NCBI GenBank assembly: GCA_963838375.1
Contig: CAWIQY010000021.1
Span: forward strand, 434,001 to 498,000
Length of the DNA stretch: 64,000 bases
From: DVED01 sp963838375
GTDB taxonomy: Bacteria; Cyanobacteriota; Cyanobacteriia; Cyanobacteriales; Geitlerinemataceae
Direction of reading: 5' to 3'
The stretch's first letter is position 1; the number at the start of each line of letters is the position of its first letter. Below are positions 50,448 through 60,931 of the stretch, in pieces. The notes under the pieces are model-generated. The model worked only from the letters and a program-made list of their open reading frames with translations. It was not told the DNA's origin and searched no databases. A program made the position numbers and the translations under genes.

Positions 50448-53417
50448 CTATAACTGCGACTCTTGCTGTTGGTACAGACAGTAGTAGCGCCCCTGGAGTG
50501 CCATCAATTCTTGATGAGTGCCTTGTTCCACCAACGACCCTTTATCCATCATGATAATCGTATCGGATTGTTGAACCGTAGGCAGTCTGTGCGTGATAAA
50601 AAACACCGTGCGACCTTTAAACTCTTCGATCAAGTTCCGACACACCAAACTTTCTAGATTATAATCCAAGGCGCTGGTTGCCTCATCCAGAATCAGCAAA
50701 CGCGGTTGTTGCAGGACGGTACGGGCGATCGCAATCCGTTGGCGTTGTCCCCCCGACAGGGAAGACCCTCGCTCTCCTACTACCGTATTGTACCCATTCT
50801 GTAGAGTCATGATGAACTCGTGAGCCGCCGCCACTTTTGCCGCATTGATAATTTCCTCGTCTGTTGCTTCAGGATTATTCAAGGCAATATTTGCCTTAAC
50901 TGTATTGTTGAACAACAACGTATCCTGAAGCACCACGCCGATCTGCCGCCGCAAGGAATAAAGTTCGACCTTGCTGATATCGAAATCATCAATGAGGATG
51001 CGACCCGATGTCGGAGGATAAAGCCGCTGAAGCAGTTTCATGGTCGTACTTTTGCCCGAGCCACTTTCTCCGACAACGCCGACAAATGTCCCCGCTGCAA
51101 ACTCTAGATTGACATTGGAAACTTGCAGGGGACCTGTGGGGTTGAACCGGAAACACACGTCATCAAATTGTACTGCGCCTTCGATGCTGGGCAGAGGGAT
51201 ATTCATGCGATCGCTGTCGTCGCTTTCCGTTTCAGAATTGAGAATATCCCGCAAACGCTCGATGGACATCCCCACCTCTTGAAAGCTTTGCCACACTTGG
51301 ACGAACTGCAACAGCGCCCCCGTCACGTTCCCGGCGATAATCCGAAACGCGATCAACTGACCCAAGGTCAGTTTGTTCTCCAGCACCATATAAGCCCCTA
51401 CCCACAGCAGCAGCAACCCGGATATCTTATTAAGAAAACCCGCGATCGAACTGGCTGCGGTATTGGTCAAGGTTGTCCGGAAACCGGCATTCATAAACCG
51501 AGCGTAGCGCTCGTACCAGTTCCATCGAGAAGTCAGCTCGATATTCTGCGCCTTGACTGTCTGAATCCCGTTCAGGGTTTCCACCAAATACGACTGAGCG
51601 TCGGCGTAGCGTTCTGCCCGCTTGCGCAACAACCGCTGCACAATAGGCGAGACGAACAAAATCAACACCGTAAAGAACGGGACAGTCGCCAATGCCACAA
51701 ACGTCAGCGTCATACTGTACGTCAACATCACGGCGATATAAATCACCGAGAACAAGGCGTTGAGCACCACCGTCAGTGCTGTTCCCGTAATAAATTGACG
51801 AATGTTCGCCAGCTCGTTCACCCGTCCGGAAATATCCCCCACCCGTCGGGTATCAAAATATTTCAGAGGTAAGCGGAACAAATGATCGATCACTTTGGAA
51901 CCCAAATCCAAGTCGATGCGATTGGTAGTATCAACAAACAAATACGTTCGCAAACTGGTGAGCAGCGCCTCAAACAGCGCCACCAAAATCATGAATACCC
52001 CCAAAACATTCAGGGTTTCGATGCTGCGCTGTCCGAGAACCTTATCGATCACCACCTGGGTGAGGATGGGGTTTGCCAACCCGAAGAGTTGGACGAAGAA
52101 CGAGGCGACAAAGACCTCGGTGAGCACTTTTTTGTATCGGCCCAGGGATGGGACAAACCACCAAATGTCGAACTTTTCGGTCTTTGCCGCAGGGGGTTGC
52201 AGCAGGAGAATTTCCAGCACTTCCCCAGACATCTCTGCAATCTGCTCCGGCGTCTGACGCATGATGCCGACTTCCGGCACCGCCAGGACGATTTCCTTTT
52301 CGGTGATGGTGTAGAGAATGGCAAAACTTTCTTGCCACTTAATCATTGCCGGAGCCTTGAGGCGACCGACGAGGTTGGATGGCACTTTCGCCAGTTGGGC
52401 GTTCATTTCCAACGCCGGCATGATGGTGCCACAGCCGTAGAGGGTAATTTCACCTCGACTTTTAATTTGCTGCTCCAGAAGTTTGCGAATGGAGTCCCTG
52501 CGGAAATTCAGACGCAGGTGCTTGCTGAGCATATGAAAGCACGCCAGCGCCGAACCTAATGGACCTTGCCCTTTAACGTAGGGATATTTGGGAGGGGGAG
52601 CGAGGGGGTCGGGTTCGGGTTCGGGGGGAACGGGTGGACCGTAATCGATGACTGGAACGATCGGCCCGGGTTTTTGAAGATCGCTGTCCCATACATCATC
52701 AGTTTCATCATTGGGTTCGGCGACAACCGGTGCCGGCCAAGCTAAACCCAACAATCGGACTTCCTGTTTCAACGAGGCGGGTAGATAAGGAGAAAACAGA
52801 CGAGATCCTGTGGGATGTTCTCCCAGAGGTCCGCGGCTGATTAACCAGAGACGATTGGCATCGAGTTGGGTTGTTTTTACCGAACCGGGTGGCAAATGCA
52901 GGAGAGTGGCTTCTTGCCACATTTGAAAGGCGAGTTCCTTGAGGTTGGAACCGGCATCTGCCCGACGTTCGAGTTCTAGACTCAAAAGCTCGAAGACTTC
53001 TGAGATCGCCACCTGATTTTGTACCGCTTGCGCCCATTCCGGTTGAGTCCGGAGCAGTTCGAGAAAGTCGGTTGCCGGGATGGTCAGGCAAATTGTTTCT
53101 GTAGAGGCGATCGCGGTTTCGCAAGCGGTGTTCCGCACCAATCCCAGCCAACCTAGCATATCTCCCGATTTGAGCACTTGCAAGCTGACCGATTTTTGCG
53201 ATCGATGGTCGTAACCCAGGATACGTACTTGTCCCTCGTAAATAATCAGGACTTGGGTGGGCATTTTCTCCCGCACCAGGATTTGCTGTCCCACACGGTA
53301 ACGCAGCAGTTGGCAACTTGCCGCCAACTGTTGTCTTTGGCGATCTCCCAGGCGATCGAACGGGGACACTCGCGCGAGAAAGTCAACGATTTGAATCTCG
53401 GGGCTAGTTTGAGTCAT
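50448..53417 (-). CDS. Type I secretion ABC exporter with cNMP-binding and inactive C39-like domains
   Basis: 989 residues in four parts. Residues 1-150 are a cyclic-nucleotide-binding-like domain (YRVGQQILVREKMPTQVLII, LKSGDMLGWLGLV). A Pro-rich linker (PPVPPEPEPDPLAPPPKYPY) follows near 265. Residues 285-415 are C39-like, but the catalytic DCG is replaced (GPLGSALACFHML) and the His and Asp motifs are missing, so it cannot cleave leaders. Residues 430-725 are six spans. Residues 745-989 are the ATPase: GESGSGKST, LSGGQRQR, LLILDEATSALD, ITHR. This resembles HlyB-type exporters of RTX proteins. The parvulin gene ends 20 bases upstream. Confidence 0.92.
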   Translation of the reverse strand: MTQTSPEIQIVDFLARVSPFDRLGDRQRQQLAASCQLLRYRVGQQILVREKMPTQVLIIYEGQVRILGYDHRSQKSVSLQVLKSGDMLGWLGLVRNTACETAIASTETICLTIPATDFLELLRTQPEWAQAVQNQVAISEVFELLSLELERRADAGSNLKELAFQMWQEATLLHLPPGSVKTTQLDANRLWLISRGPLGEHPTGSRLFSPYLPASLKQEVRLLGLAWPAPVVAEPNDETDDVWDSDLQKPGPIVPVIDYGPPVPPEPEPDPLAPPPKYPYVKGQGPLGSALACFHMLSKHLRLNFRRDSIRKLLEQQIKSRGEITLYGCGTIMPALEMNAQLAKVPSNLVGRLKAPAMIKWQESFAILYTITEKEIVLAVPEVGIMRQTPEQIAEMSGEVLEILLLQPPAAKTEKFDIWWFVPSLGRYKKVLTEVFVASFFVQLFGLANPILTQVVIDKVLGQRSIETLNVLGVFMILVALFEALLTSLRTYLFVDTTNRIDLDLGSKVIDHLFRLPLKYFDTRRVGDISGRVNELANIRQFITGTALTVVLNALFSVIYIAVMLTYSMTLTFVALATVPFFTVLILFVSPIVQRLLRKRAERYADAQSYLVETLNGIQTVKAQNIELTSRWNWYERYARFMNAGFRTTLTNTAASSIAGFLNKISGLLLLWVGAYMVLENKLTLGQLIAFRIIAGNVTGALLQFVQVWQSFQEVGMSIERLRDILNSETESDDSDRMNIPLPSIEGAVQFDDVCFRFNPTGPLQVSNVNLEFAAGTFVGVVGESGSGKSTTMKLLQRLYPPTSGRILIDDFDISKVELYSLRRQIGVVLQDTLLFNNTVKANIALNNPEATDEEIINAAKVAAAHEFIMTLQNGYNTVVGERGSSLSGGQRQRIAIARTVLQQPRLLILDEATSALDYNLESLVCRNLIEEFKGRTVFFITHRLPTVQQSDTIIMMDKGSLVEQGTHQELMALQGRYYCLYQQQESQL

Positions 53418-53437
53418 GCTGAAGCCGTGGGTAAAGG

Positions 53438-54167
53438 TTACTGAGGTTGGCTGATACTAATTTTTTGAGTTTCCTCTTGGAGCCATCGCTGGAATAGCTC
53501 GTCGAGCAAACGCTGACGCATGGGTCCGATCGAGTTGAGCGGGGTGAAACTCTTCTAGACGAATGAGGATAAACCACTCAGCCAGTTGCCGAGGCGCCCA
53601 GAGTTGACCCGGTTGACTGACGGACAGCAGCTTGCTAATCGCTGGGTGGGGTTGGACGATGGGCACGGGGCCGAGGCGACCGCCATTTCGAGCTTCGGGA
53701 CCTTGAGAATATTCACTGGCACAGTCGGCAAAGCTTTGTTCTCCTTCTTGGATGCGATAGTACAATTCGTGTGCCAACCCCTCTTCTTTGGTTCGCAGTA
53801 GGGAGTACACCACAAAATCCAAGTGCGATTTGCGCTCCATAAAGTAGGATTGAACTTTCGAGACAAATTTCGCTTGCTTGAATTTGCCGATGAGGGCGGG
53901 TCGCACGGCAAGTTCTTTAAGCTGGTCTGACGTCATCCCTTGACTCTTGAGCCAGCTTTCGATCGCCTCGGGTGTGGTGAGCTGATGCTGCTGGTAAAAT
54001 TGCACCAATGCGGTTTGGGCTTCTTCTTCCGTACAACTGTAGTCAGCAATGACGTCATCTATCACCAGTTCGCGCAAAAACTGCGACATCATTTGATATC
54101 GCCGTAGCAATGCTGGAATTTCGTGAGCCTCAATAGCTCGGTTGCCAACTTGAAAAAGGTCTACCAT
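53438..54167 (-). CDS. Parvulin-type peptidyl-prolyl isomerase, frameshift near the 3' end
   Basis: About 242 residues with a SurA-like N-domain (LLRRYQMMSQFLRELVIDDV) and a parvulin domain (FADCASEYSQGPEARNGGRL, GPVPIVQPHPAISKLL, GQLWAPRQLAEWFILIRLEE). After AQLD the frame breaks at about 53515-53530 by one extra base. The shifted frame gives a natural end, PMRQRLLDELFQRWLQEETQ and KISISQPQ, with TAA at 53438. I chose ATG 54167; the frame is open to 54206. The gene heads the run parvulin-exporter-HlyD, a common cyanobacterial order for RTX secretion, where the isomerase may assist folding of the substrate or adaptor. Confidence 0.82.
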
Positions 54168-54697
54168 CCTGGATTTTGCTCGTATTGAGATCGACTCTTC
54201 TCCCACTGTTCGATCGATCGAACCGGGTCGAAAGCCGGAGAGGGCGAGTGAGTGCCAAGGGAGTTGAGGGCAGAGGGATTAAAAAGGCTTTAAACCCAAT
54301 GGGATCGATTTTGTCAGTTATGGGTGACATCAATCCTATCGTGTCGTGTACTTAGTGTACCTCAATATTTTTGTGGTCTGGGTCTTGAGAGCGCTGAGTG
54401 TGCCGGACTTCTCCGACCGATCTCGCGGGCTGAAAGTTCCATCACCGCAGAAGACGGGGAAACTTTCAACCGGTTGGATGCATCTACCCCAAACCCCCTT
54501 TCTCGATCCTGACTTTCTCTATCTTCGACCCCACTTGGGGATTTTCGGGGAAAAGTCGGAGTGTCTCGATCGATTTTACATCTAAGAGAATACGATCCTA
54601 CTGTCCTCAACTGTGCTGAATCCTTACGAATTTGCTGGGCTAGCCGACAATGACATCTAACATTATCCGACCGAGCTCCGCTCAATGCCGATCGTTA
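54168..54697. other. Intergenic region upstream of the secretion operon
   Basis: 530 bases, expected to hold the promoter of the parvulin-led operon and the 3' region of psiE. No tRNA, repeat array or protein with family features is seen; the frames at 54324-54685 are composition artefacts. Confidence 0.4.
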
Positions 54698-55165
54698 TTA
54701 TCCTCTCTTCTTATGATTCATACTACGAATGATCAAGTAACTGATTGAAAGGGTTAAAACGGCGATCGACAGAGCGATGAGATCCATCGCATCTTTTTTT
54801 TCAATATCAAATATAATAATCTTTCGAGCAATAGCAATTAAAGATGTGGCGACGACTAGCTCATATTGAACATGATGATCTTTCAGGTAGACCGTAATAT
54901 TTTCTAAAATTTCTAGTGCTATTAAAACATTTAAAAATAGACCAAAAGCTTCAAAAAGACCTTCTTTAGGAAAATCAAACAGAGGTTGTTGGATATGTTG
55001 GCTGAGTAATTGAAATAGAAATAAACACAGATCGTAGACGGCAACCAGGCTAAGCCCCACCATCAATAATGATAAAAATTTAGCGACGATGACTTCTAGC
55101 TTTTCTAAAAAAATCAGAAAAAATTCATCGCTACCTACTTTTTGCAAGAAACGCCAAAATCGCAT
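54698..55165 (-). CDS. PsiE-family membrane protein (phosphate-starvation-inducible)
   Basis: 155 residues with four spans. FLSLLMVGLSLVAVYDLCLF, FEAFGLFLNVLIALEILENI and YELVVATSLIAIARKIIIFD with an acidic/charged loop match the PsiE family, which in E. coli belongs to the phosphate-starvation regulon; its activity is unknown. The NVLIALEI.ENI and ATSLIAIARKIII segments are the most conserved. It is AT-richer than its surroundings. Confidence 0.85.
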   Translation of the reverse strand: MRFWRFLQKVGSDEFFLIFLEKLEVIVAKFLSLLMVGLSLVAVYDLCLFLFQLLSQHIQQPLFDFPKEGLFEAFGLFLNVLIALEILENITVYLKDHHVQYELVVATSLIAIARKIIIFDIEKKDAMDLIALSIAVLTLSISYLIIRSMNHKKRG

Positions 55166-55379
55166 ATTTAAATAGAGTTTTATCGATTTTTCTCTTTCTG
55201 AGAATACTATAGTTTGGACTTATTCTGTGAGTCTTTGAGGAATGGACTCGAGCGATACATTGGCAAATAATGTACTACTCGCTTGCTGTCTGCTAAACTT
55301 TTACTTAGATACGCTTTGTTTCTTACTTATAAAATAGTTTACTTTTTTTGTGCCTCTAAGGTCGAAACAGTCGATTGCT

Positions 55380-56080
55380 AACCCGGATGTTGGTATGGAT
55401 GTCTGCGTGGGAGGCGATCCCGCTTTATTGGGTGGTTTGGAGATCTGTGGCAGTAACATCCCCAGTCCTTTATATAAGTATTGGTAAAACAGAGCAATAA
55501 TTTCGTTTTGCCAAATTTAGTATACAGATTACCCAAAATATTCAGGGCGGCTTGCTCGTAAGCTAAATGCCCCATCGTCATCGTACGCGATCGCCCGGCA
55601 GATGTCTTGGAGGTAAGGCTCCAAGGCGGTATAATTCCCTTGCAAGCGATCGGCATTCCCCAAACTTCATAAAGCAGCGACCACGAGGCGAGCGGAGCCG
55701 ATTAATCGGGCGATTTCTAGTTGTCACCTTGGCAAACACCCCCTGGGGTATCTTCCCCACACAGTAAGGCAATCGCCTGTCTGTGCTGCCCCAAACTACT
55801 CTAAACTTGCCCCAGTTCCACCTGCATCGGACTCAACCCTTGAGTATCCCCAATCTGGCTATAACAATCGATCTCCAGATCCCAATAGCCTGTGGCTCGA
55901 TGGCGTATCGCCCGATTGGCGGGTAAGCTCGCGCCAAGTACTGTCACCCAACGACCGGAGAGGGGGATGAGGGTGCAGCAGCCCTTTCCCCATAGACATC
56001 TCCCGCCACGGAGAATCGCTAAACCGTTCCGGAACTCTTTTCTCTCAATAGTCCTCCGGAATGGCTGCACGAACGGACAA
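55380..56080 (-). pseudogene. Remnant of a TPR-repeat protein
   Basis: On the minus strand, fragments of tetratricopeptide sequence appear in changing frames: GYWDLEIDCYSQIGDTQGLS with PMQVELGQV (about 55800-55900), SLGQHRQAIALLCGEDTPGG (about 55740-55795), SLGNADRLQGNYTALEPYLQ (about 55590-55665) and HLAYEQAALNILGNLYTKFG (about 55500-55575). The order and spacing fit a single TPR gene of the TPR/CHAT type broken by several stops and shifts. Even allowing for single-base errors seen elsewhere in the window, there are too many breaks for a working gene. Confidence 0.55.
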
Positions 56081-56219
56081 GTCTAAAATCTGTACCTCGA
56101 TAAAAATTCAGTGAATTTGCTGTGAGGGTTTGCTACCTTTGAAGAAGCATCGTTAAATTATAGCAAACCCCTCTTTACTCTGCCCCAGCTCCGTGAGTTA
56201 GAATGCCCTCCAAGCCCTT

Positions 56220-58935
56220 GTGTCGGACATTTCCATGAGCGATCGTCTACCCAACTCCGCCGGTTTACTGGAGGGCGAAGGATCACCCCTTCCTTACGCC
56301 CCCAGCATTATCAAGACTTTGACCCAAGGCAAATCTTTGGGAACGCTGGCTCGCCGCGTTGCCAGTTTGGGACTTTCCGAATTCATTGGCTTTCTTGACT
56401 TTATCACCGCTGAGTTCCAACAGTTTATCCGGGCAATCGACCTGATTAACGATGAAACGTTGGAAAATATGCTCGAGGAGTTACTGGATACTTTTACCGA
56501 AAAGATCGGTGAAGTGCTGCAAGTCGAGCGTACCACGATTTTTTTTGTGGACGAAGAAAAAGGACAGTTATGGTCGAGAATCAACGACGGATCTCAAATA
56601 AGACGAGAACTTCGTTTTGCCGCAGATACAGGCATCTTAGGTCATGTCGTTACCACCGGGAAGGGAATAAACTCACAGGATGCATACAGCCATCCCTCTT
56701 TTAACCCACAAGTAGACGAACGAGACGGCTATAGCATTAAAGCCTTGCTTTGTATGCCAATTTTTACCAGCAAAGAACCTCACAAAGTTGTCGCGGTTGT
56801 TCAGTTAATTAATAAAGTTCACGGCACTCCCTTTGAAGAGAAAGATGAGAAAAAATTTAAAGAACTTGCCGAACCTTTAGCCGTAATTCTTGAAAGTTGT
56901 CAATCGTTATATAAGGCAGGACGAAATCAGCGCGGGGTTTCGGCACTGTTGCAGGCTACCACTTCTCTCGGTCAAAGTCTAGATTTGGAAACCACGCTGC
57001 AAGCGGTGATGGATCAGGCGCGGAACTTGCTCAAAGCCGATCGCAGTACCGTATTTTTGCTGCGTAAAGATTCGGGAGATCTGTGGACGAAAGTTGCCAC
57101 GGCAGACGGACAAAGGATGATGGAAATCAGTATTCCGGCGAATCGCGGTATTGCCGGTTATGTCGCCTCCACAGCGCAATCACTGAATATTCCCGAAGCG
57201 TATCAAGATCCGCGATTCGATCCATCTACCGATCGACGGACGGGATATGTGACGCGCAATATTTTATGTATGCCTGTCTTTAATTCTGCGGGAGAGTTGA
57301 TTGGGGTGACGCAGTTAATTAATAAGGATAATGGCAATTTCACCGCCTCCGATGAATTTTTCATGAAAGCTTTTAACATTCAGGCAGGAATTGCTATTGA
57401 AAATGCCAAACTGTTTGAAAATGTTAACTTAGAAAAGCAATATCAAAAAGATATTCTGCAAAGTTTGTCGGATGCTGTCATTTCTACGGATATGAAAGGC
57501 AAAATCGTCACGATTAACGAAGCCGCATTAGAATTGCTCGGCTGTCCGACGGCTCCTAAAAAGAATTCCGATCGTCCATCGGAAACTGAAACGGAAACCG
57601 AAACGGAAAATCCGACGCAACAACAACAACTGTGGGAATCCCAACTGATCGGTCGTCTGATTTGGGATGTCATTCCCATTGATTTGCTTCAGTTTCGTCT
57701 CGAAGATAGTCTGAAAAATTCCACCCGACAGTATGTTCCCGAACAAAATCTCACTTTGGCAATCTACTCCGAAACTGCCGCTCAGAACAATGGAACGGGA
57801 AAAACTACGAGTTGTTTGGCTTTAAGAGCTCGCAGCAATCCCGAAATCTATATTCAGTGGGGATATTTTCCCCCATCGGACGATGGTGGCGATTCTTCAA
57901 AGGAAGCCGAACATCCGATTTCTGTCGTGTTAGCCGAAAAAGACTTAACTAAAATTGAACGCAGCATTAACTTAACGGTGACTCCCCTAACCAATCCGCA
58001 AGGCGATGTCCGAGGCGGTTTGGTCGTCCTGGAAGATATCAGCCGGGAGAAGCGCATGAAAAACACCATGTATCGCTATATGAGTCCGGAAGTTGTCGAA
58101 CAGGTGATGCAAAAAGGAGAAGACTCTTTGATGGCGGTCGATCGTAAGGAAGTTACCGTTTTGTTTTCCGATATTCGCGGCTATACAACGATGACCGAAG
58201 ATCGCGGCGCGTCTGAAGTGGTGCTACTGCTCAATCAGTATTTTGAAACCATGGTGGAAGCGGTTTTTGCTTATGAGGGAACGTTGGATAAATTTATCGG
58301 TGATGCGCTGATGGCGGTGTTTGGCGCACCGATGCAGATGACGGAAAATCATGCTTGGCAAGCGGTTCGATCGGCGTTGGATATGCGTCGGCGCTTAAAG
58401 TTGTTTAATCAATCCCGTATCCTCAGGAATCAACCTAAAATTAAAGTGGGCATCGGTATTAGTTCTGGGGAAGTTGTTTCTGGAAATATCGGTTCTCAGA
58501 AGCGGATGGATTATACGGTGATTGGCGATGCGGTTAATTTGAGTGCCTCGTTTGGAAAACGCCACGAAAGAATACGGCTGCGATATTATTTTGAGTCAAA
58601 TGACCTACGACTTGTGCGGCGATCGTTTGTGGGCAAGAGAGTTAGATAAAATTCGGGTTAAAGGCAAAAATGAAGCGGTGAGTATTTACGAGTTAATCCG
58701 CGATCGCAGCGAACCTTTGACCCCGCCGTTAGTGGAATTTCTCAATCTTTACGCTGTGGGACGATCGCAGTATATCGACCGAAAGTTCGATCGGGCTCTT
58801 GTTACTTTTGAGGCAGCCCATCAACTTCGTCCCCACGATCGCCCCGTTGCCCTTCACCTCGATCGATGTCGCACCTACTTGAGAGTTCCTCCACCTGCCT
58901 CTTGGGATGGAGTCCATACGCTAATGACCAAGTAA
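56220..58935 (+). CDS. GAF-GAF-PAS-like adenylate cyclase (class III), one frameshift
   Basis: About 900 residues. Two GAF domains come first (ERTTIFFVDEEKGQLWSRIN to VAVVQLINKVHG; DRSTVFLLRKDSGDLWTKVA to ITQL-type GVTQLINKDNG), then a PAS-like part (DILQSLSDAVISTDMKGKIV), and a class III cyclase domain with metal sites in LFSDIRGYTTMTEDRG and DKFIGDALMAVFGAPM. The Lys in DKFIGD and Asp in MDYTVIGD are those of ATP-specific enzymes, so cAMP is the likely product. The frame breaks at 58543-58548 (one extra base); the next frame continues RLENATKEYGCDIILSQMTY to 58935 with a short TPR-like tail. The start may be GTG 56220 or ATG 56235. Confidence 0.88.
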
Positions 58936-59013
58936 AAAAAAGGATCGGTTCTATGCAAAAAAGCAGAGTTAGGGGATCGATCGATGCTCGTTGCAATCAA
59001 CTAGAGGTGGATC

Positions 59014-59550
59014 GTGAATACAGGTAGACGTGTTCCCGCACAATTCAATTCTCAAACGGGTCAGAAGGATTTCTGGGGATTGCTGATGGCGGTTCCCCTG
59101 ATGGGACTGGGAATTGCCATCGGTCTGCAAAGTCAAAATTCGACATTGTTGTGCGATCGTACCCTACCCACTCAGATCGAATGTAGATTGCTTCAATCCA
59201 ATGTTTTGGGCAAATTGCTCGATCGAGAAATATCGTCGGTCGATCTCGGTATTCTCAAAGGTGTTGAGGTCATTGTGGGGATCGATGTCAATGGTGAAAA
59301 ATATAAGGTGGTGTTGCTCACCGATCGAGGCAAAAAGGATTTGACTGGCTTTAACAATATTGGAAATCCCGAAGAAGTTGCTAATCGCATTAACGACTTT
59401 ATCCTCGATCGCCAGGAAAGAACATTAGAGATTCAGCAAGACAATCGGTGGTTCTCCAGTGCCTTCGGAGGAATTCTCATTCTGACTGGGTTATGGAAAA
59501 TTTTCACGTTTAATAAATCCAAACCTCAATCCGTCCCCTTCCTGCGATAA
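59014..59550 (+). CDS. Small membrane protein of unknown function
   Basis: 178 residues with one span near each end (FWGLLMAVPLMGLGIAIGLQ and WFSSAFGGILILTGLWKIFT) and about 80 residues between them, with CDRTLPTQIECRLLQSNVLG and VEVIVGIDVNGEKYKVVLLT. The middle part has two cysteines and resembles a small beta domain on the outer face. It starts with GTG 59014, chosen because GAGG lies six bases upstream. It is 13 bases before rsmB. I do not recognise the family, though similar small proteins occur in cyanobacteria. Confidence 0.65.
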   Translation: MNTGRRVPAQFNSQTGQKDFWGLLMAVPLMGLGIAIGLQSQNSTLLCDRTLPTQIECRLLQSNVLGKLLDREISSVDLGILKGVEVIVGIDVNGEKYKVVLLTDRGKKDLTGFNNIGNPEEVANRINDFILDRQERTLEIQQDNRWFSSAFGGILILTGLWKIFTFNKSKPQSVPFLR

Positions 59551-59563
59551 TTGAGATTTGCCC

Positions 59564-60929
59564 ATGTCCGACGATCCCCGTCAAGTTGCCTTTTTAACCC
59601 TCAGAGATATTTATCGTCGATCGGCGTATGCTGATGTGGCTCTGGATAAACGGCTCGATCGCGTGCAATTGCAAGGCAGCGATCGCTCTTTAGCAACGGA
59701 ATTGGTTTACGGATGCGTGAGAAAACAACGATCGCTCGATACTTTAATCGATCGACTGGCAACCAAGAAAGCCGAACAACAACCGCCTGACCTACGCATT
59801 ATTTTACAGATCGGCTTGTACCAACTCGGCTATCTCGATCGGGTTCCCGATGCCGCTGCGGTCAATACGACAGTGGACTTAGCCAAAGCCAATCGTTTAT
59901 CGGGTTTGGCGGGATTCGTTAACGGGGTTTTGCGACGCTATAGCCGCCTACGGCAAACGGAAACGGGAACCCTCAATAGCAGTCCCGAATTTCCCGGCAA
60001 TCGGGTCCAACAATTGGGAATTGCCTATAGCTATCCAGACTGGATCGTTGAAAATTGGTGCGCACAAATCGGTTTTGCCGAAACCGAACAGCTGTGTCAG
60101 GCACTCGATCGTCCTCCCAGCTTGCACTTGCGCGTCAATTCCCTCAAAACCACACCGGCTGAGGTGGAGTCCGCCTTTGGAGAACGGGGGATTGCGGTAG
60201 AACCCATTTCCCCTTTCCCCCAATCTCTAAAACTGACCGAAGGGGCGGGAGATATTACCCAGTTACCGGGATTTTCAGAGGGGTGGTGGACAGTGCAAGA
60301 CAGCAGCGCCCAGTTGGCAACTTACCTTCTCGATCCCCAACCCGGAGAAACGATCGCCGATGCCTGCGCGGCACCGGGAGGAAAAACTACCCATATCGCT
60401 GAATTGATGGGCGATGTGGGGACAATTTGGGCGTGCGATCGCACCGAGTCCCGACTGAAAAAAGTGCGGCAAAATGTCGATCGATTGGGGCTACAATCGG
60501 TGCGGATTCATCCCGGCGACAGTCGCAACTTTCCTCAATTTGTCGGTCAGTGCGATCGTGTCCTCCTCGATGCCCCTTGTTCCGGTTTGGGAACCCTGCA
60601 CCGACGCGCCGACCTCCGCTGGCGGCAAACCCCAGAAACCGCTCGAGAATTGGCGATCCTGCAACGAGAACTCCTGGAATCGGCGGCAACTTGGGTCAAA
60701 CCGGGCGGTGTCCTCGTCTACGCCACCTGTACCCTCCACCCGCCCGAAAATCAAGACACAAATCCAAACCTTTCTCGATGCTCATCCCCACTGGCAACTC
60801 GATCCACCCGGATCGGATTCTGTTGCCGGGATCTTCACCTCTTCCCAAGGCTGGATCGAAATTTGGCCGCACCGATCTTCGATGGATGGGTTTTTTATGG
60901 CGCGGCTGCGGCGGGATATTCGCCAGTGA
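59564..60929 (+). CDS. rsmB: 16S rRNA (cytosine-967-C5) methyltransferase RsmB, one frameshift
   Basis: RsmB methylates C967 of 16S rRNA. The N-terminal NusB-like domain (SDRSLATELVYGCVRKQRSL) is followed by the methyltransferase with VQDSSAQLATYLLDPQPGET, the SAM motif ADACAAPGGKTTHIAELMGD, LLDAPCSGLGTLHRRADLRW (PCSG) and YATCTLHPPEN (catalytic TC). The frame then breaks at about 60750-60756 by one extra base, and the next frame gives the expected end TQIQTFLDAHPHWQ, GWIEIWPHRSSMDGFFMARL. The stop of the corrected frame is TGA 60927. ATG 59564 is preferred over TTG 59558. Confidence 0.9.
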
Positions 60930-60931
60930 TG

